DNA of 5,661 bases from Bacteroidota bacterium (GTDB taxonomy: Bacteria > Bacteroidota > Ignavibacteria > Ignavibacteriales > Ignavibacteriaceae). Made by a program: the position numbers and the translations under genes. Location of the stretch: contig JAJYSI010000247.1 of assembly GCA_021793635.1 (NCBI GenBank), forward strand, positions 1-5,661, in the 5' to 3' direction. Positions 1-5,661 of the stretch are shown piece by piece. Within the stretch, counting starts at the first letter, position 1, and each line of letters starts with the position of its first letter. Under the pieces are notes generated by a model, which was not told the origin of the DNA, did not search any database, and saw only the letters and a program-made list of their open reading frames with translations.

Positions 1-263
1 CTGGAATGTTTTGCCGAGTAAATGTACAATTAAAAAATAAAAAGAATGCGTTGACGATTCCTAATTCTGCTGTAACGGTTATTCAAAATGAAAGAAATGT
101 TTTTGTTGTTAATGGTAATAAAGCTTCAGTAAGAAAAATTGAAACCGGAATTAACAACGGTACCTTTACTGAAGTTATTTCAGGGATCAAAGAAGGCGAG
201 TCGGTTGTTACCTTAGGAATAAATAATTTGAAAGATGGAAGCGTGGTTCATATTTCGGATTAA
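1..263 (+). CDS. RND efflux periplasmic adaptor (membrane-fusion protein), C-terminal fragment
   Basis: This is the 3' end of a gene that begins before the window; the reading frame is open from base 3 and ends in TAA at 261-263. The ATG at 6-8 is internal, because the Gly-Met-Phe run there matches the 'PGM(F/Y)xxV' segment that closes the beta-barrel domain of HlyD/AcrA-type adaptors. The remaining 86 residues fit the end of that barrel and the membrane-proximal domain: 'IPNSAV' early on, then 'ISGIKEGESVVTLG' and a final 'LKDGSVV', all typical of this family. Such adaptors are usually lipid-anchored or membrane-anchored periplasmic proteins that bridge the RND pump and the outer-membrane channel. 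The RND gene follows after 41 bases, which supports the assignment and co-transcription. The hairpin, lipoyl and N-terminal anchor regions lie outside the window, so substrate class cannot be judged. Confidence 0.88.
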   Translation, partial: GMFCRVNVQLKNKKNALTIPNSAVTVIQNERNVFVVNGNKASVRKIETGINNGTFTEVISGIKEGESVVTLGINNLKDGSVVHISD

Positions 264-304
264 TTTCCGTTGATAATATATTTAAAAATAATTGCGGGTA
301 AAAT

Positions 305-3300
305 ATGAAATTAGCAGATGTATCGATTCAAAGACCGGTTTTTGCAACTATGATGATTCTGGCTCTCATAGTGCTGGGTCTATTTTCATACTTTAAATTG
401 AATGTCGACTTATATCCTAACATCGACATACCTTACGTTATAATAACTACAGTATTGCCGGGTGCCGGGCCCGAACAAATTGAAACCGATGTTACAAAAA
501 AAATTGAAGATGCCGTAAATCCGATTGAGGGTGTGGATTGGATTCAATCCTACTCACGTGAAGGAGTTTCTATTGTTGTTATTGCTTTCAAACTGGAGAT
601 AGATGGTAAAGTTGCGGCACAGGATGTTAGAGAAAAATTATCTGCAATCAGAGCAGATCTTCCGCAAGAAATTGAAGATCCTGTCATCCAGCGCTACGAC
701 CCTGCCAGCCTCCCCATAATGTCGATAACAGTTTCAGGAACAAAATCGGAAAAGGAAGTTACAGAATATGCCAAGAATTTTGTTAAGAAGAGAATAGAAA
801 ATATTCCTGGAGTCGGCTCGGTAGATTTGGTCGGAGGTGCTGAGCGAGAAATAAATATTTCTGTTGATGCTGCAAAACTTAAGGCTTATGGACTATCAAT
901 TAACGATGTAATTCAAAATGTTGCGGCTGCTAACGTTGAAATTCCCGGTGGAAATTTAATTAAAGGACCGCGCCAGCTTCTTTTAAGAACTATGGGAAAA
1001 TTTAAGAATGTTGCAGACTTCAATAATGTAATCGTTGCTAATCCTAAAGGTAAAGTTGTTTACCTTTCCGATATTGCAACTGTAACCGACGGAGTAAAAG
1101 AACAAACCAGTTTGACAAGAGTTAACGGAAACATTGCTGTCGGTTTGAATATTATAAAACAGTCAGGAAGCAATACTGTTAAAGTTGCCGATGATGTGAA
1201 AAAGCAAATGGCGAGGATTGAAAAATCACTGCCGCCGGGGATGCAGATTTATCTTGCTCAAGATAACAGTATCTATATTAAAGATACAATCAACGATGTT
1301 CTTTCCGATATATTTTATGGAGGACTATTCGCTGTAATAGTTATCTTCCTTTTTCTTGCAAACCTGAGAGCTACAATTATAAGTGCTTTTGCCTTGCCGA
1401 CTTCAATAATTGCAAGCTTTATAATTATGTATGCTCTCAATTTTACTTTGAACATGATGTCGCTCTTAGCACTATCGCTTGCTGTAGGTCTATTAATAGA
1501 CGATGCTATTGTGGTGATTGAAAATATTTATCGCCATATGCATCAAGGAGAAACTCCTTTTGAAGCTGCTAAGTCGGCTTCGCAGGAAATTGGATTAGCA
1601 GTAATGGCAACCACATTTACAATAGTTGCTGTATTTATCCCTGTTGCCTTTATGCCCGGAATTGTAGGAAGATTTTTCTATCAATTTGGAATTACTATTT
1701 CTGTTGCAGTACTCGTTTCGTTATTTGTTGCATTTACATTAACTCCTATGCTTTCATCAAGATGGCTTCACCGGGAAGATGAAAACCTTTCGAAGGAAGG
1801 AAATATTTTTCAGAAATTACTTTATTACTTCAATCATTTCTTTACCATAATAAGTGTAAAATATAAATCAGCGCTTAGATGGGCTTTAACGCATAGGAAG
1901 ACGGTAATTTTAGGTTCGATAGCAATTTTTATTTTTAGTCTTTTCTTAATGGGAACCCTAGGTTCTCAGTTTTTCCCTGAGACTGACGAAAATGAATTTA
2001 CAATTACAATAAACGCGGCTCCGGGCAGTTCTTTGGAACAGACAAGTAGTATTTGTGCTAAAGTAGAGAATAAGTTAAGAACTTTTCCGGAAGTTCAAAC
2101 AATGCTTACCACCATTGGCGCCAGCAATGATCCGGTTACAAGGGCAACTATACTTGTAAAACTGGTTCATAAAAAGGATAGAGATAAAAGCGACAAAACA
2201 ATAATGGCTATTCTTAGAAGAGATTTGAGATTCTTACCAGGCGCCAATATCAGTTATGGTGTCCAAGGAGGACCTGGCGGCGGAGGAAAGCCTTTGACAT
2301 TCAGCGTACGCGGAGACGATTTGGAAAAACTTGCAAGGTATGCTGAAAAAGTCGAGACAATTGTTCGTTCTACGCCTGGGACTGTTGATGTTGAAAATAG
2401 TCTTCAGACTTCAAAACCTGAAGTAAGACTTTTGATAGACCGGGAAAAAGCTTCAGATCTTGGAGTCAACCCGGCAGTGATTGCCACTTCAGTAAGAGCA
2501 ATGGTTGACGGATATGTTGCTACCCAATATCAGGAAGGTGATGAACAATATGATGTAAGGGTTAGACTAAAAAAAGAAGATCGTTCCGGTTTAAATGACA
2601 TTTCCGGTTTATCATTAAAGAGTAATAAAAATAGAAATGGCAATGACCCTATTATTATCCCAATTACAGATGTGGCAAGAGTCAGTGAAGGCGTTGGACC
2701 ATCAGAAATTAATAGATATGCTAGACAAAAAGAAATACGGATCGATGCAAATGTGTCCGGCAGGTTTTTAGGTGATGCTTTAGCAGATGCCCAAAAGGAA
2801 ATTAGTAAAATAAATTTTGAACCTGGATATTCGGCGAGTGTTGTCGGAGAAGGTGAGATGCAGGCTGAATCTTTCGGCAATATATTTCTTTCGTTCGGCT
2901 TAGCTATTGTATTTGTTTATATAGTCTTAGCTGCTCAATTTGAAAGTTTTATGCACCCATTTTCAATAATGCTTGCACTTCCTATGTCGATGATTGGCGC
3001 AGTTCTTATGTTGTTAATTTTCGGCAACTCGGTCTCAGTTGTTTCTCTAATCGGGATAATTATGTTAATGGGTTTAGTCACAAAAAATGGAATTCTATTA
3101 GTCGATTATACCAATGTGCTTCGCGGTAGAGGATTGTCAAGATTCGATGCCTTGCTCCAAGCTGGTCCTACGAGACTTCGTCCGATTTTGATGTCAATCT
3201 TTTCAATGATTTTCGGAATGATGCCAGTCGCTCTCGGTTTAGGTGAAGGCGGAGAATTTAGAGCTCCAATGGGGCAGGCGGTTATCGGTGGTTTGATAAC

Positions 3301-3415
3301 ATCCACGATGCTTACATTATTCATTGTGCCGGTAGTTTATACTTTGCTTGATGATCTTTCGGTAAAACGATTAAAAAAATTATTTTTAAAATTTATACCT
3401 ATAAGAAAAAGTTAG
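305..3415 (+). CDS. HAE1-type RND multidrug/hydrophobe efflux transporter, inner-membrane subunit
   Basis: The product is a complete 1036-residue RND pump, close to the usual 1030-1050 residues of AcrB-like proteins. It should expel lipophilic or amphiphilic compounds in exchange for protons, as a trimer in the inner membrane. The N-terminus '[10 protein letters not shown]' is typical and leads into TM1 (about 12-32). A large periplasmic porter loop follows (about 33-335), then TM2-TM6 (about 338-485), TM7 (about 533-552), the second periplasmic loop (about 553-857) and TM8-TM12 (about 858-1014). Proton-relay residues are present: the Asp pair D399-D400 in TM4 ('[13 protein letters not shown]') and K927 in TM10 ('[13 protein letters not shown]'). 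The TM4 pattern fits the HAE1 branch rather than heavy-metal CusA pumps. A glycine-rich turn sits at about 655-661. The ATG at 305 gives the canonical N-terminus, although the ribosome-binding site is weak (GCGGG). The gene is intact. The exact substrate cannot be read from sequence. Confidence 0.96.
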   Translation: MKLADVSIQRPVFATMMILALIVLGLFSYFKLNVDLYPNIDIPYVIITTVLPGAGPEQIETDVTKKIEDAVNPIEGVDWIQSYSREGVSIVVIAFKLEIDGKVAAQDVREKLSAIRADLPQEIEDPVIQRYDPASLPIMSITVSGTKSEKEVTEYAKNFVKKRIENIPGVGSVDLVGGAEREINISVDAAKLKAYGLSINDVIQNVAAANVEIPGGNLIKGPRQLLLRTMGKFKNVADFNNVIVANPKGKVVYLSDIATVTDGVKEQTSLTRVNGNIAVGLNIIKQSGSNTVKVADDVKKQMARIEKSLPPGMQIYLAQDNSIYIKDTINDVLSDIFYGGLFAVIVIFLFLANLRATIISAFALPTSIIASFIIMYALNFTLNMMSLLALSLAVGLLIDDAIVVIENIYRHMHQGETPFEAAKSASQEIGLAVMATTFTIVAVFIPVAFMPGIVGRFFYQFGITISVAVLVSLFVAFTLTPMLSSRWLHREDENLSKEGNIFQKLLYYFNHFFTIISVKYKSALRWALTHRKTVILGSIAIFIFSLFLMGTLGSQFFPETDENEFTITINAAPGSSLEQTSSICAKVENKLRTFPEVQTMLTTIGASNDPVTRATILVKLVHKKDRDKSDKTIMAILRRDLRFLPGANISYGVQGGPGGGGKPLTFSVRGDDLEKLARYAEKVETIVRSTPGTVDVENSLQTSKPEVRLLIDREKASDLGVNPAVIATSVRAMVDGYVATQYQEGDEQYDVRVRLKKEDRSGLNDISGLSLKSNKNRNGNDPIIIPITDVARVSEGVGPSEINRYARQKEIRIDANVSGRFLGDALADAQKEISKINFEPGYSASVVGEGEMQAESFGNIFLSFGLAIVFVYIVLAAQFESFMHPFSIMLALPMSMIGAVLMLLIFGNSVSVVSLIGIIMLMGLVTKNGILLVDYTNVLRGRGLSRFDALLQAGPTRLRPILMSIFSMIFGMMPVALGLGEGGEFRAPMGQAVIGGLITSTMLTLFIVPVVYTLLDDLSVKRLKKLFLKFIPIRKS

Positions 3416-3446
3416 CTTAGTTTCTTTACCTTTAAACTAAAATTAT

Positions 3447-3452
3447 GAGGTG
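3447..3452 (+). promoter_or_regulatory. Shine-Dalgarno sequence of the PII-like gene
   Basis: GAGGTG lies five bases before the ATG at 3458 and is the clearest ribosome-binding site in the window. It fixes the start of the small gene downstream. The ATG at 3445 overlaps this site but is in another frame. Confidence 0.7.
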
Positions 3453-3457
3453 TAGAA

Positions 3458-3757
3458 ATGAAAATTGTGTTTTTAGTTTATCACGATATTCTTGATGATA
3501 GGATATCCAATATACTGGATGAATTAAAAATTGACTTCTTTACTGAATGGGAAAATGTAAAAGGGAAAGGGCATTCTACTGATGCGCATTTAGGCTCAAG
3601 AACTTTTCCAGGTTACAATTCTGTAAGAATGATTGCGTTTCAGGAAGAGAAAGTTCTTGGAAAATTAACGGAAAAAATTTCCAGCTTAAATAGTGAAATT
3701 GTTAGAGAAGATGATAGGGTGCGATTATTCCAAATACCGTTAGAAAAAATTATTTAA
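3458..3757 (+). CDS. PII-like, PG0541-type transporter-associated protein
   Basis: This 99-residue soluble protein has no signal peptide. It resembles the small proteins annotated as 'PG0541 family transporter-associated protein' in Bacteroidota, which are found beside RND pumps. The layout also looks like a PII/CutA ferredoxin-like fold. It has a first strand 'MKIVFLVYH', a helix (about 11-23), then a second strand ending in 'VKGKGH' (34-39) where PII proteins have their 'VKGfG' turn. A T-loop-like segment carries H44, G46, S47 and P51 (about 39-54), followed by strand 'VRMIAF' and a helix containing 'KVLGKLTEKISSL'. It begins 42 bases after the RND stop with a good ribosome-binding site, so it is probably the last gene of the efflux operon. 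PII relatives sense small ligands and bind transporters; a sensing or regulatory role for the pump is inference. Family recognition is from memory of the pattern, and the ligand is unknown. Confidence 0.8.
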   Translation: MKIVFLVYHDILDDRISNILDELKIDFFTEWENVKGKGHSTDAHLGSRTFPGYNSVRMIAFQEEKVLGKLTEKISSLNSEIVREDDRVRLFQIPLEKII

Positions 3758-3767
3758 TTATATTTTC
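3743..3767. terminator. Possible bidirectional terminator: AT-rich dyad at the convergent gene junction
   Basis: A 25-base inverted repeat is centred on base 3755, the first base of the plus-strand stop codon. Counting pairs outward, 10 of 12 match (arms GAAAA and TTTTC outside, with two mismatches inside). It ends in a T-run on each strand. It spans both stop codons and is the only dyad where both transcripts must end. With almost no GC in the stem it would be a weak intrinsic terminator, so this call is tentative. Confidence 0.3.
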
Positions 3768-4522
3768 CCAAAATATACCTCGGAATTATAAATAAACTCC
3801 ACATTGCCGCCAACATTATTTTTATTGAAGATATTTTCAAGTGCATCTAACATACCACGATATTTGGGATGATCTTCTTTTGGTGCGTATGAAGATGACA
3901 ACAGTCTTGATTTCAATCCTTCGAAATCAAATGATTGAGAATAGGGAAAAATCTTAAGTTTATAATTTCTAAAAAATCTATCCAATATTCTTTCGTCAAT
4001 ATTTTTATGATTGACTTGAGAATAATCTATAGAAAAATTTAAAAGTAATTCTTCATAATCTTTCATAAAATTTGTTGAGTCAATAATCCTTGAATTCCAG
4101 ATAAGAATAACCCAGCCGTCCGGAATAAGGATCCTAAGAAACTCGGCTTTAACTTTTTCATGATTAAACCAATGAAAAGCCTGAGCACAAGTAACAAACT
4201 TAACGCAATTATTATCAAGTCCGGTATTTTCAGCTTCGCCGTTGATACTAATAAAATTTCTGTAACCGGATAATAATTTTTCGGCTGCTTTTCTCATTTC
4301 ATTATTTGGTTCAACGCAATAAACAACATTTTTGTTTTTCAACAGCAATTCAGAAAACTTACCGGTTCCCGAACCAATATCTGCAATCTTATCTGATTGT
4401 TCAAGTCCTAGATCATTTACTATAAATTTCATTATTTCAGCAGGGTAAGAAGGTCTTGATTTTACATAATCATTTACACGATTTGAAAACCTATTTAGCG
4501 GATTTGATGGATTTTCATTCAT
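3758..4522 (-). CDS. Class I SAM-dependent methyltransferase
   Basis: This 254-residue cytoplasmic protein has the full set of class I (Rossmann-like) methyltransferase motifs. The N-terminal 'RFSNRVNDYVKSRPSYP' (11-27) is the 'F...YxxxRPxYP' lead seen in a common subgroup of UbiE/trans-aconitate-methyltransferase-like proteins. Motif I is 'DIGSGTG' (48-54), the SAM-binding glycine loop. E71 in 'CVEPN' is the acidic residue expected to bind the ribose. 'GEAENTGL' (95-102) and 'AQAFHWF' (113-119) follow at the usual places for the adenine-binding and active-site strands, with 'LIPDGWVILIW' (132-142) after them. The C-terminal 100 residues are the variable substrate cap, so the substrate (small molecule, quinone or other) cannot be named. 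The ATG at 4522 is supported by GGAG (bases 4536-4533 on the minus strand), ten bases upstream. The gene stands alone on this strand and converges on the efflux operon with no gap, so a functional link is not implied. Confidence 0.9.
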   Translation of the reverse strand: MNENPSNPLNRFSNRVNDYVKSRPSYPAEIMKFIVNDLGLEQSDKIADIGSGTGKFSELLLKNKNVVYCVEPNNEMRKAAEKLLSGYRNFISINGEAENTGLDNNCVKFVTCAQAFHWFNHEKVKAEFLRILIPDGWVILIWNSRIIDSTNFMKDYEELLLNFSIDYSQVNHKNIDERILDRFFRNYKLKIFPYSQSFDFEGLKSRLLSSSYAPKEDHPKYRGMLDALENIFNKNNVGGNVEFIYNSEVYFGKI

Positions 4523-4666
4523 AATATTTTTGCTCCGGTATAATTAGAAAGTATCGGTATTCACTTCCATATAAAAATGATTTATTTAAATTTTAAGAAA
4601 CAAAGAATTAATTATGTTCAGATCTAAAAATTTTAAGAGAACTCAATGCCGGAATTTAAGTAATTA

Positions 4667-4870
4667 TTGGAAAAGTTTGATTATAAAGCAGACACAACGA
4701 AAGCCGTATTTGACTTATTTTCGAGAGTAATTTCAATTCAGGCGACGTTATCATCGTTGAAGGATTTGGTATTTGAAAATTTATCTCACAGCACCGGGAA
4801 AAGCGACGAAGAACTTTTACGCGAATTTGAAAAGTTTTTTAGCCGAACACCGTATAGAATGACTGATTGA
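4667..4870 (+). CDS. Small hypothetical protein, possibly a decayed gene
   Basis: I do not recognise this 67-residue product. It would start at TTG (4667) and end at TGA (4868-4870). The composition looks coding: alternating charged and hydrophobic residues, with predicted helices at about 8-38 ('TKAVFDLFSRVISIQATLSS') and 46-59 ('DEELLREFEKFF'). It has no signal peptide or membrane segment. The start is doubtful. TTG lacks a good ribosome-binding site, and the same frame has an ATG at 4646 with AAGAGA four bases upstream, but TAA at 4661-4663 stops it after five codons. If that TAA were CAA, the protein would begin 'MPEFKQLLEKFDYK' and be 74 residues long. The frame may therefore be a nonsense-interrupted pseudogene, or a real gene with a rare start. 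It lies divergent from the methyltransferase, 144 bases away. Confidence 0.5.
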   Translation: MEKFDYKADTTKAVFDLFSRVISIQATLSSLKDLVFENLSHSTGKSDEELLREFEKFFSRTPYRMTD

Positions 4871-4936
4871 TTTTGTATCAAAGTATGGAGAACTGAAAGA
4901 TAAAGGTAATCCATCCGGATGACACTGCATTTTTTT

Positions 4937-4956
4937 ATTGCCCAATATTGGACAAT
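4937..4956. repeat. 20-bp near-perfect dyad, possible operator
   Basis: The sequence reads ATTG, C, CCAATATTGG, A, CAAT: a perfect 10-bp palindrome core with four more paired bases on each side after a single mismatched pair. It lies in the non-coding stretch 4871-5155. A run of seven T precedes it rather than following it, and the minus strand offers only A's after it, so it does not look like a terminator on either strand. Its size and symmetry suit the binding site of a dimeric regulator. No recognised regulator gene is adjacent. Confidence 0.35.
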
Positions 4957-5056
4957 TGACTCAAAATGTTCCTTTTATCTGTAGATTTTTTAATACTAAA
5001 TTACGATTGACTAAAGTAAATTTTTCCTATTGCTTGCCGAATTAATGGGAAATTCT

Positions 5057-5085
5057 TTCCGATTCGTAACTCGCTTCCGACGTAA
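5057..5085 (+). repeat. Short imperfect direct repeat upstream of the STAS gene
   Basis: TTCCGA followed closely by CGTAA occurs twice: TTCCGA at 5057-5062 and 5075-5080, CGTAA at 5065-5069 and 5081-5085. The copies differ by a two-base insertion and are 16-18 bases apart, less than two helical turns. They end 20 bases before a candidate -10 element. This could be a tandem activator site, but the repeat is short. Confidence 0.25.
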
Positions 5086-5105
5086 AATAATAAATTACAG
5101 CAAGG

Positions 5106-5111
5106 TATAAT
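5106..5111 (+). promoter_or_regulatory. Candidate -10 element for the STAS gene
   Basis: A perfect TATAAT lies 44 bases before the ATG at 5156, which would give a leader of about 38 bases. No -35 element is visible at 16-18 bases upstream, and the DNA is AT-rich, so a chance match is possible. If real, it would depend on an activator or an unusual sigma factor. Confidence 0.3.
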
Positions 5112-5155
5112 TTTTGCAGTAATAATGATTATTTGAAAATTTTTATTCGGAATTA

Positions 5156-5554
5156 ATGAACTTTTTGAAAGAATATATTGACGACTTAATTTACGTTAAA
5201 GTTACGACGAACAAGGCGACTTTTTGGGAAGTTGATTATGTCCAAGAAATTTTGCAAAAAGAATATGCGTTAGGCTATCGGAAAATAATAATCGATTTAT
5301 CTAACTGCCGGACTATAGATCCGCCATTTATGGGAGCAATAATCTTATCCTACAAAAAACTGTTAAATATTGGTGGAACTCTAAAGGTGATTAAACCTGA
5401 AAATATATATAACCAGCGTGATGAAATAGTTAATTCCCTAAAATTATTTGAGCTTTTTAATTCAAAAGAAGAAGCAATTGAAAGCTTTAAGACAATCTTT
5501 GTAGCTCCCGTTGAGGAAATGTTTTATCCAAGATTATCTTCTATTAGTTCTTGA
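5156..5554 (+). CDS. STAS-domain protein (anti-sigma-factor-antagonist-like) lacking the usual phospho-site
   Basis: The 132-residue cytoplasmic product is a single STAS domain of the SpoIIAA/RsbV type. Visible landmarks are an N-terminal strand 'LIYVKVT' (11-17), a helix with 'VDYVQEILQKEYALGYRK' (26-43), the central strand 'IIIDLSNCRTID' (44-55), and 'GGTLKVIKP' (73-81). The last helix is 'IVNSLKLFELFNSKEEAIESF' (91-111). In this family the loop after 'ID' normally carries Ser or Thr ('DSSG', 'DSTFLG'), phosphorylated by a partner anti-sigma kinase. Here it reads 'DPPFMG' (55-60), so both positions are Pro. About 20 residues follow the domain end, of unknown role. The ATG at 5156 is the only plausible start, because a TGA lies ten codons upstream with no other start codon; GGAA is only three bases away, so initiation may be weak. 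No kinase, phosphatase or sigma factor lies in the window. Partner-switching function is inferred. Confidence 0.82.
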   Translation: MNFLKEYIDDLIYVKVTTNKATFWEVDYVQEILQKEYALGYRKIIIDLSNCRTIDPPFMGAIILSYKKLLNIGGTLKVIKPENIYNQRDEIVNSLKLFELFNSKEEAIESFKTIFVAPVEEMFYPRLSSISS

Positions 5555-5661
5555 CTTTCTGACAGTTATTAAATCTTTAAAATAAAATTTTTAAGAGCTG
5601 TTCTTCATATTACTTACCATCAAAAATCTTTTCATAAAATTATTTTCTCAGTTTTTAAAAG
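5555..5661. other. Non-coding tail of the window, nothing identified
   Basis: This 107-base AT-rich stretch follows the STAS stop codon. I see no gene, no GC-rich hairpin with a T-run, and no recognisable promoter. The longest reading frame starting with ATG on the minus strand is only 14 codons, and no upstream extension is open. Confidence 0.5.

Noticed and set aside
655..2286. Glycine-rich run in the RND protein as an insertion or repeat expansion
   Set aside because: Gly-rich turns at this place in the second periplasmic loop are common in HAE1-type pumps.
2530..2880. 116-codon open frame on the minus strand inside the RND gene
   Set aside because: It is the complement of a clearly coding RND periplasmic region, and its low-complexity Ser/Leu/Pro-rich translation matches no family.
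3106..3324. 72-codon open frame on the minus strand inside the RND gene
   Set aside because: It lies opposite conserved TM10-TM12 coding sequence and has no protein-like domain or ribosome-binding site.
4535..4575. TAATTA as a -10 for the methyltransferase
   Set aside because: It would place the transcription start within or after the GGAG ribosome-binding site, so the two cannot both be real.
4588..4638. AAATTTTAAGA occurring twice, exactly 40 bases apart
   Set aside because: It is an AT-only 11-mer in AT-rich DNA, so chance is a sufficient explanation.
4912..4936. CATCCGGATG palindrome followed by seven T's, as a terminator
   Set aside because: A real hairpin could keep only three or four pairs, and the T-run starts eight bases after the palindrome, so it is too weak to annotate.
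4956..4989. TTGACT followed by TAGATTTT as a promoter; a second TTGACT at 5007-5012
   Set aside because: Spacing to any -10-like or Bacteroidota -7-like element is wrong (20 or more bases), and the second copy has no matching -10.

Overview
The window is AT-rich bacterial DNA coding for Gram-negative envelope functions. The RND pump with its periplasmic adaptor, a small PG0541-like partner gene, a STAS regulator, and AT-rich spacers with modest ribosome-binding sites point to Bacteroidota or a relative such as Ignavibacteriota. This placement is inferred from gene content and composition; the window has no rRNA or other marker gene.

Positions 1-3757 are a plus-strand efflux module. It starts with the C-terminal end of a membrane-fusion (adaptor) protein cut by the window edge. 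A complete 1036-residue HAE1-type RND inner-membrane transporter follows, then a 99-residue PII-like protein of the PG0541 transporter-associated type. Gaps of 41 and 42 bases and no visible internal promoter or terminator suggest one operon. Its outer-membrane channel gene is not in the window and may lie upstream. The RND protein would be the proton-driven pump, the adaptor would link it to the outer membrane, and the small protein is a plausible regulator or sensor.

Positions 3758-4522 hold a class I SAM-dependent methyltransferase on the minus strand. It meets the PII-like gene tail to tail with no base between the two stop codons. An AT-only dyad is centred on that junction.

Positions 4523-5661 are looser. 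They hold a 67-codon reading frame with a TTG start, preceded by an in-frame ATG and TAA, so it may be a decaying gene. Next come 285 bases of non-coding DNA with a 20-bp dyad, a direct repeat and a possible -10 element. Then comes a stand-alone STAS-domain protein whose usual phosphorylatable Ser/Thr is replaced by proline. The last 107 bases hold nothing I can identify.

I see no CRISPR array, tRNA, rRNA, insertion sequence or phage gene. The points most worth following are the PII-like partner of the RND pump, the phospho-site-less STAS protein, and the interrupted small gene.
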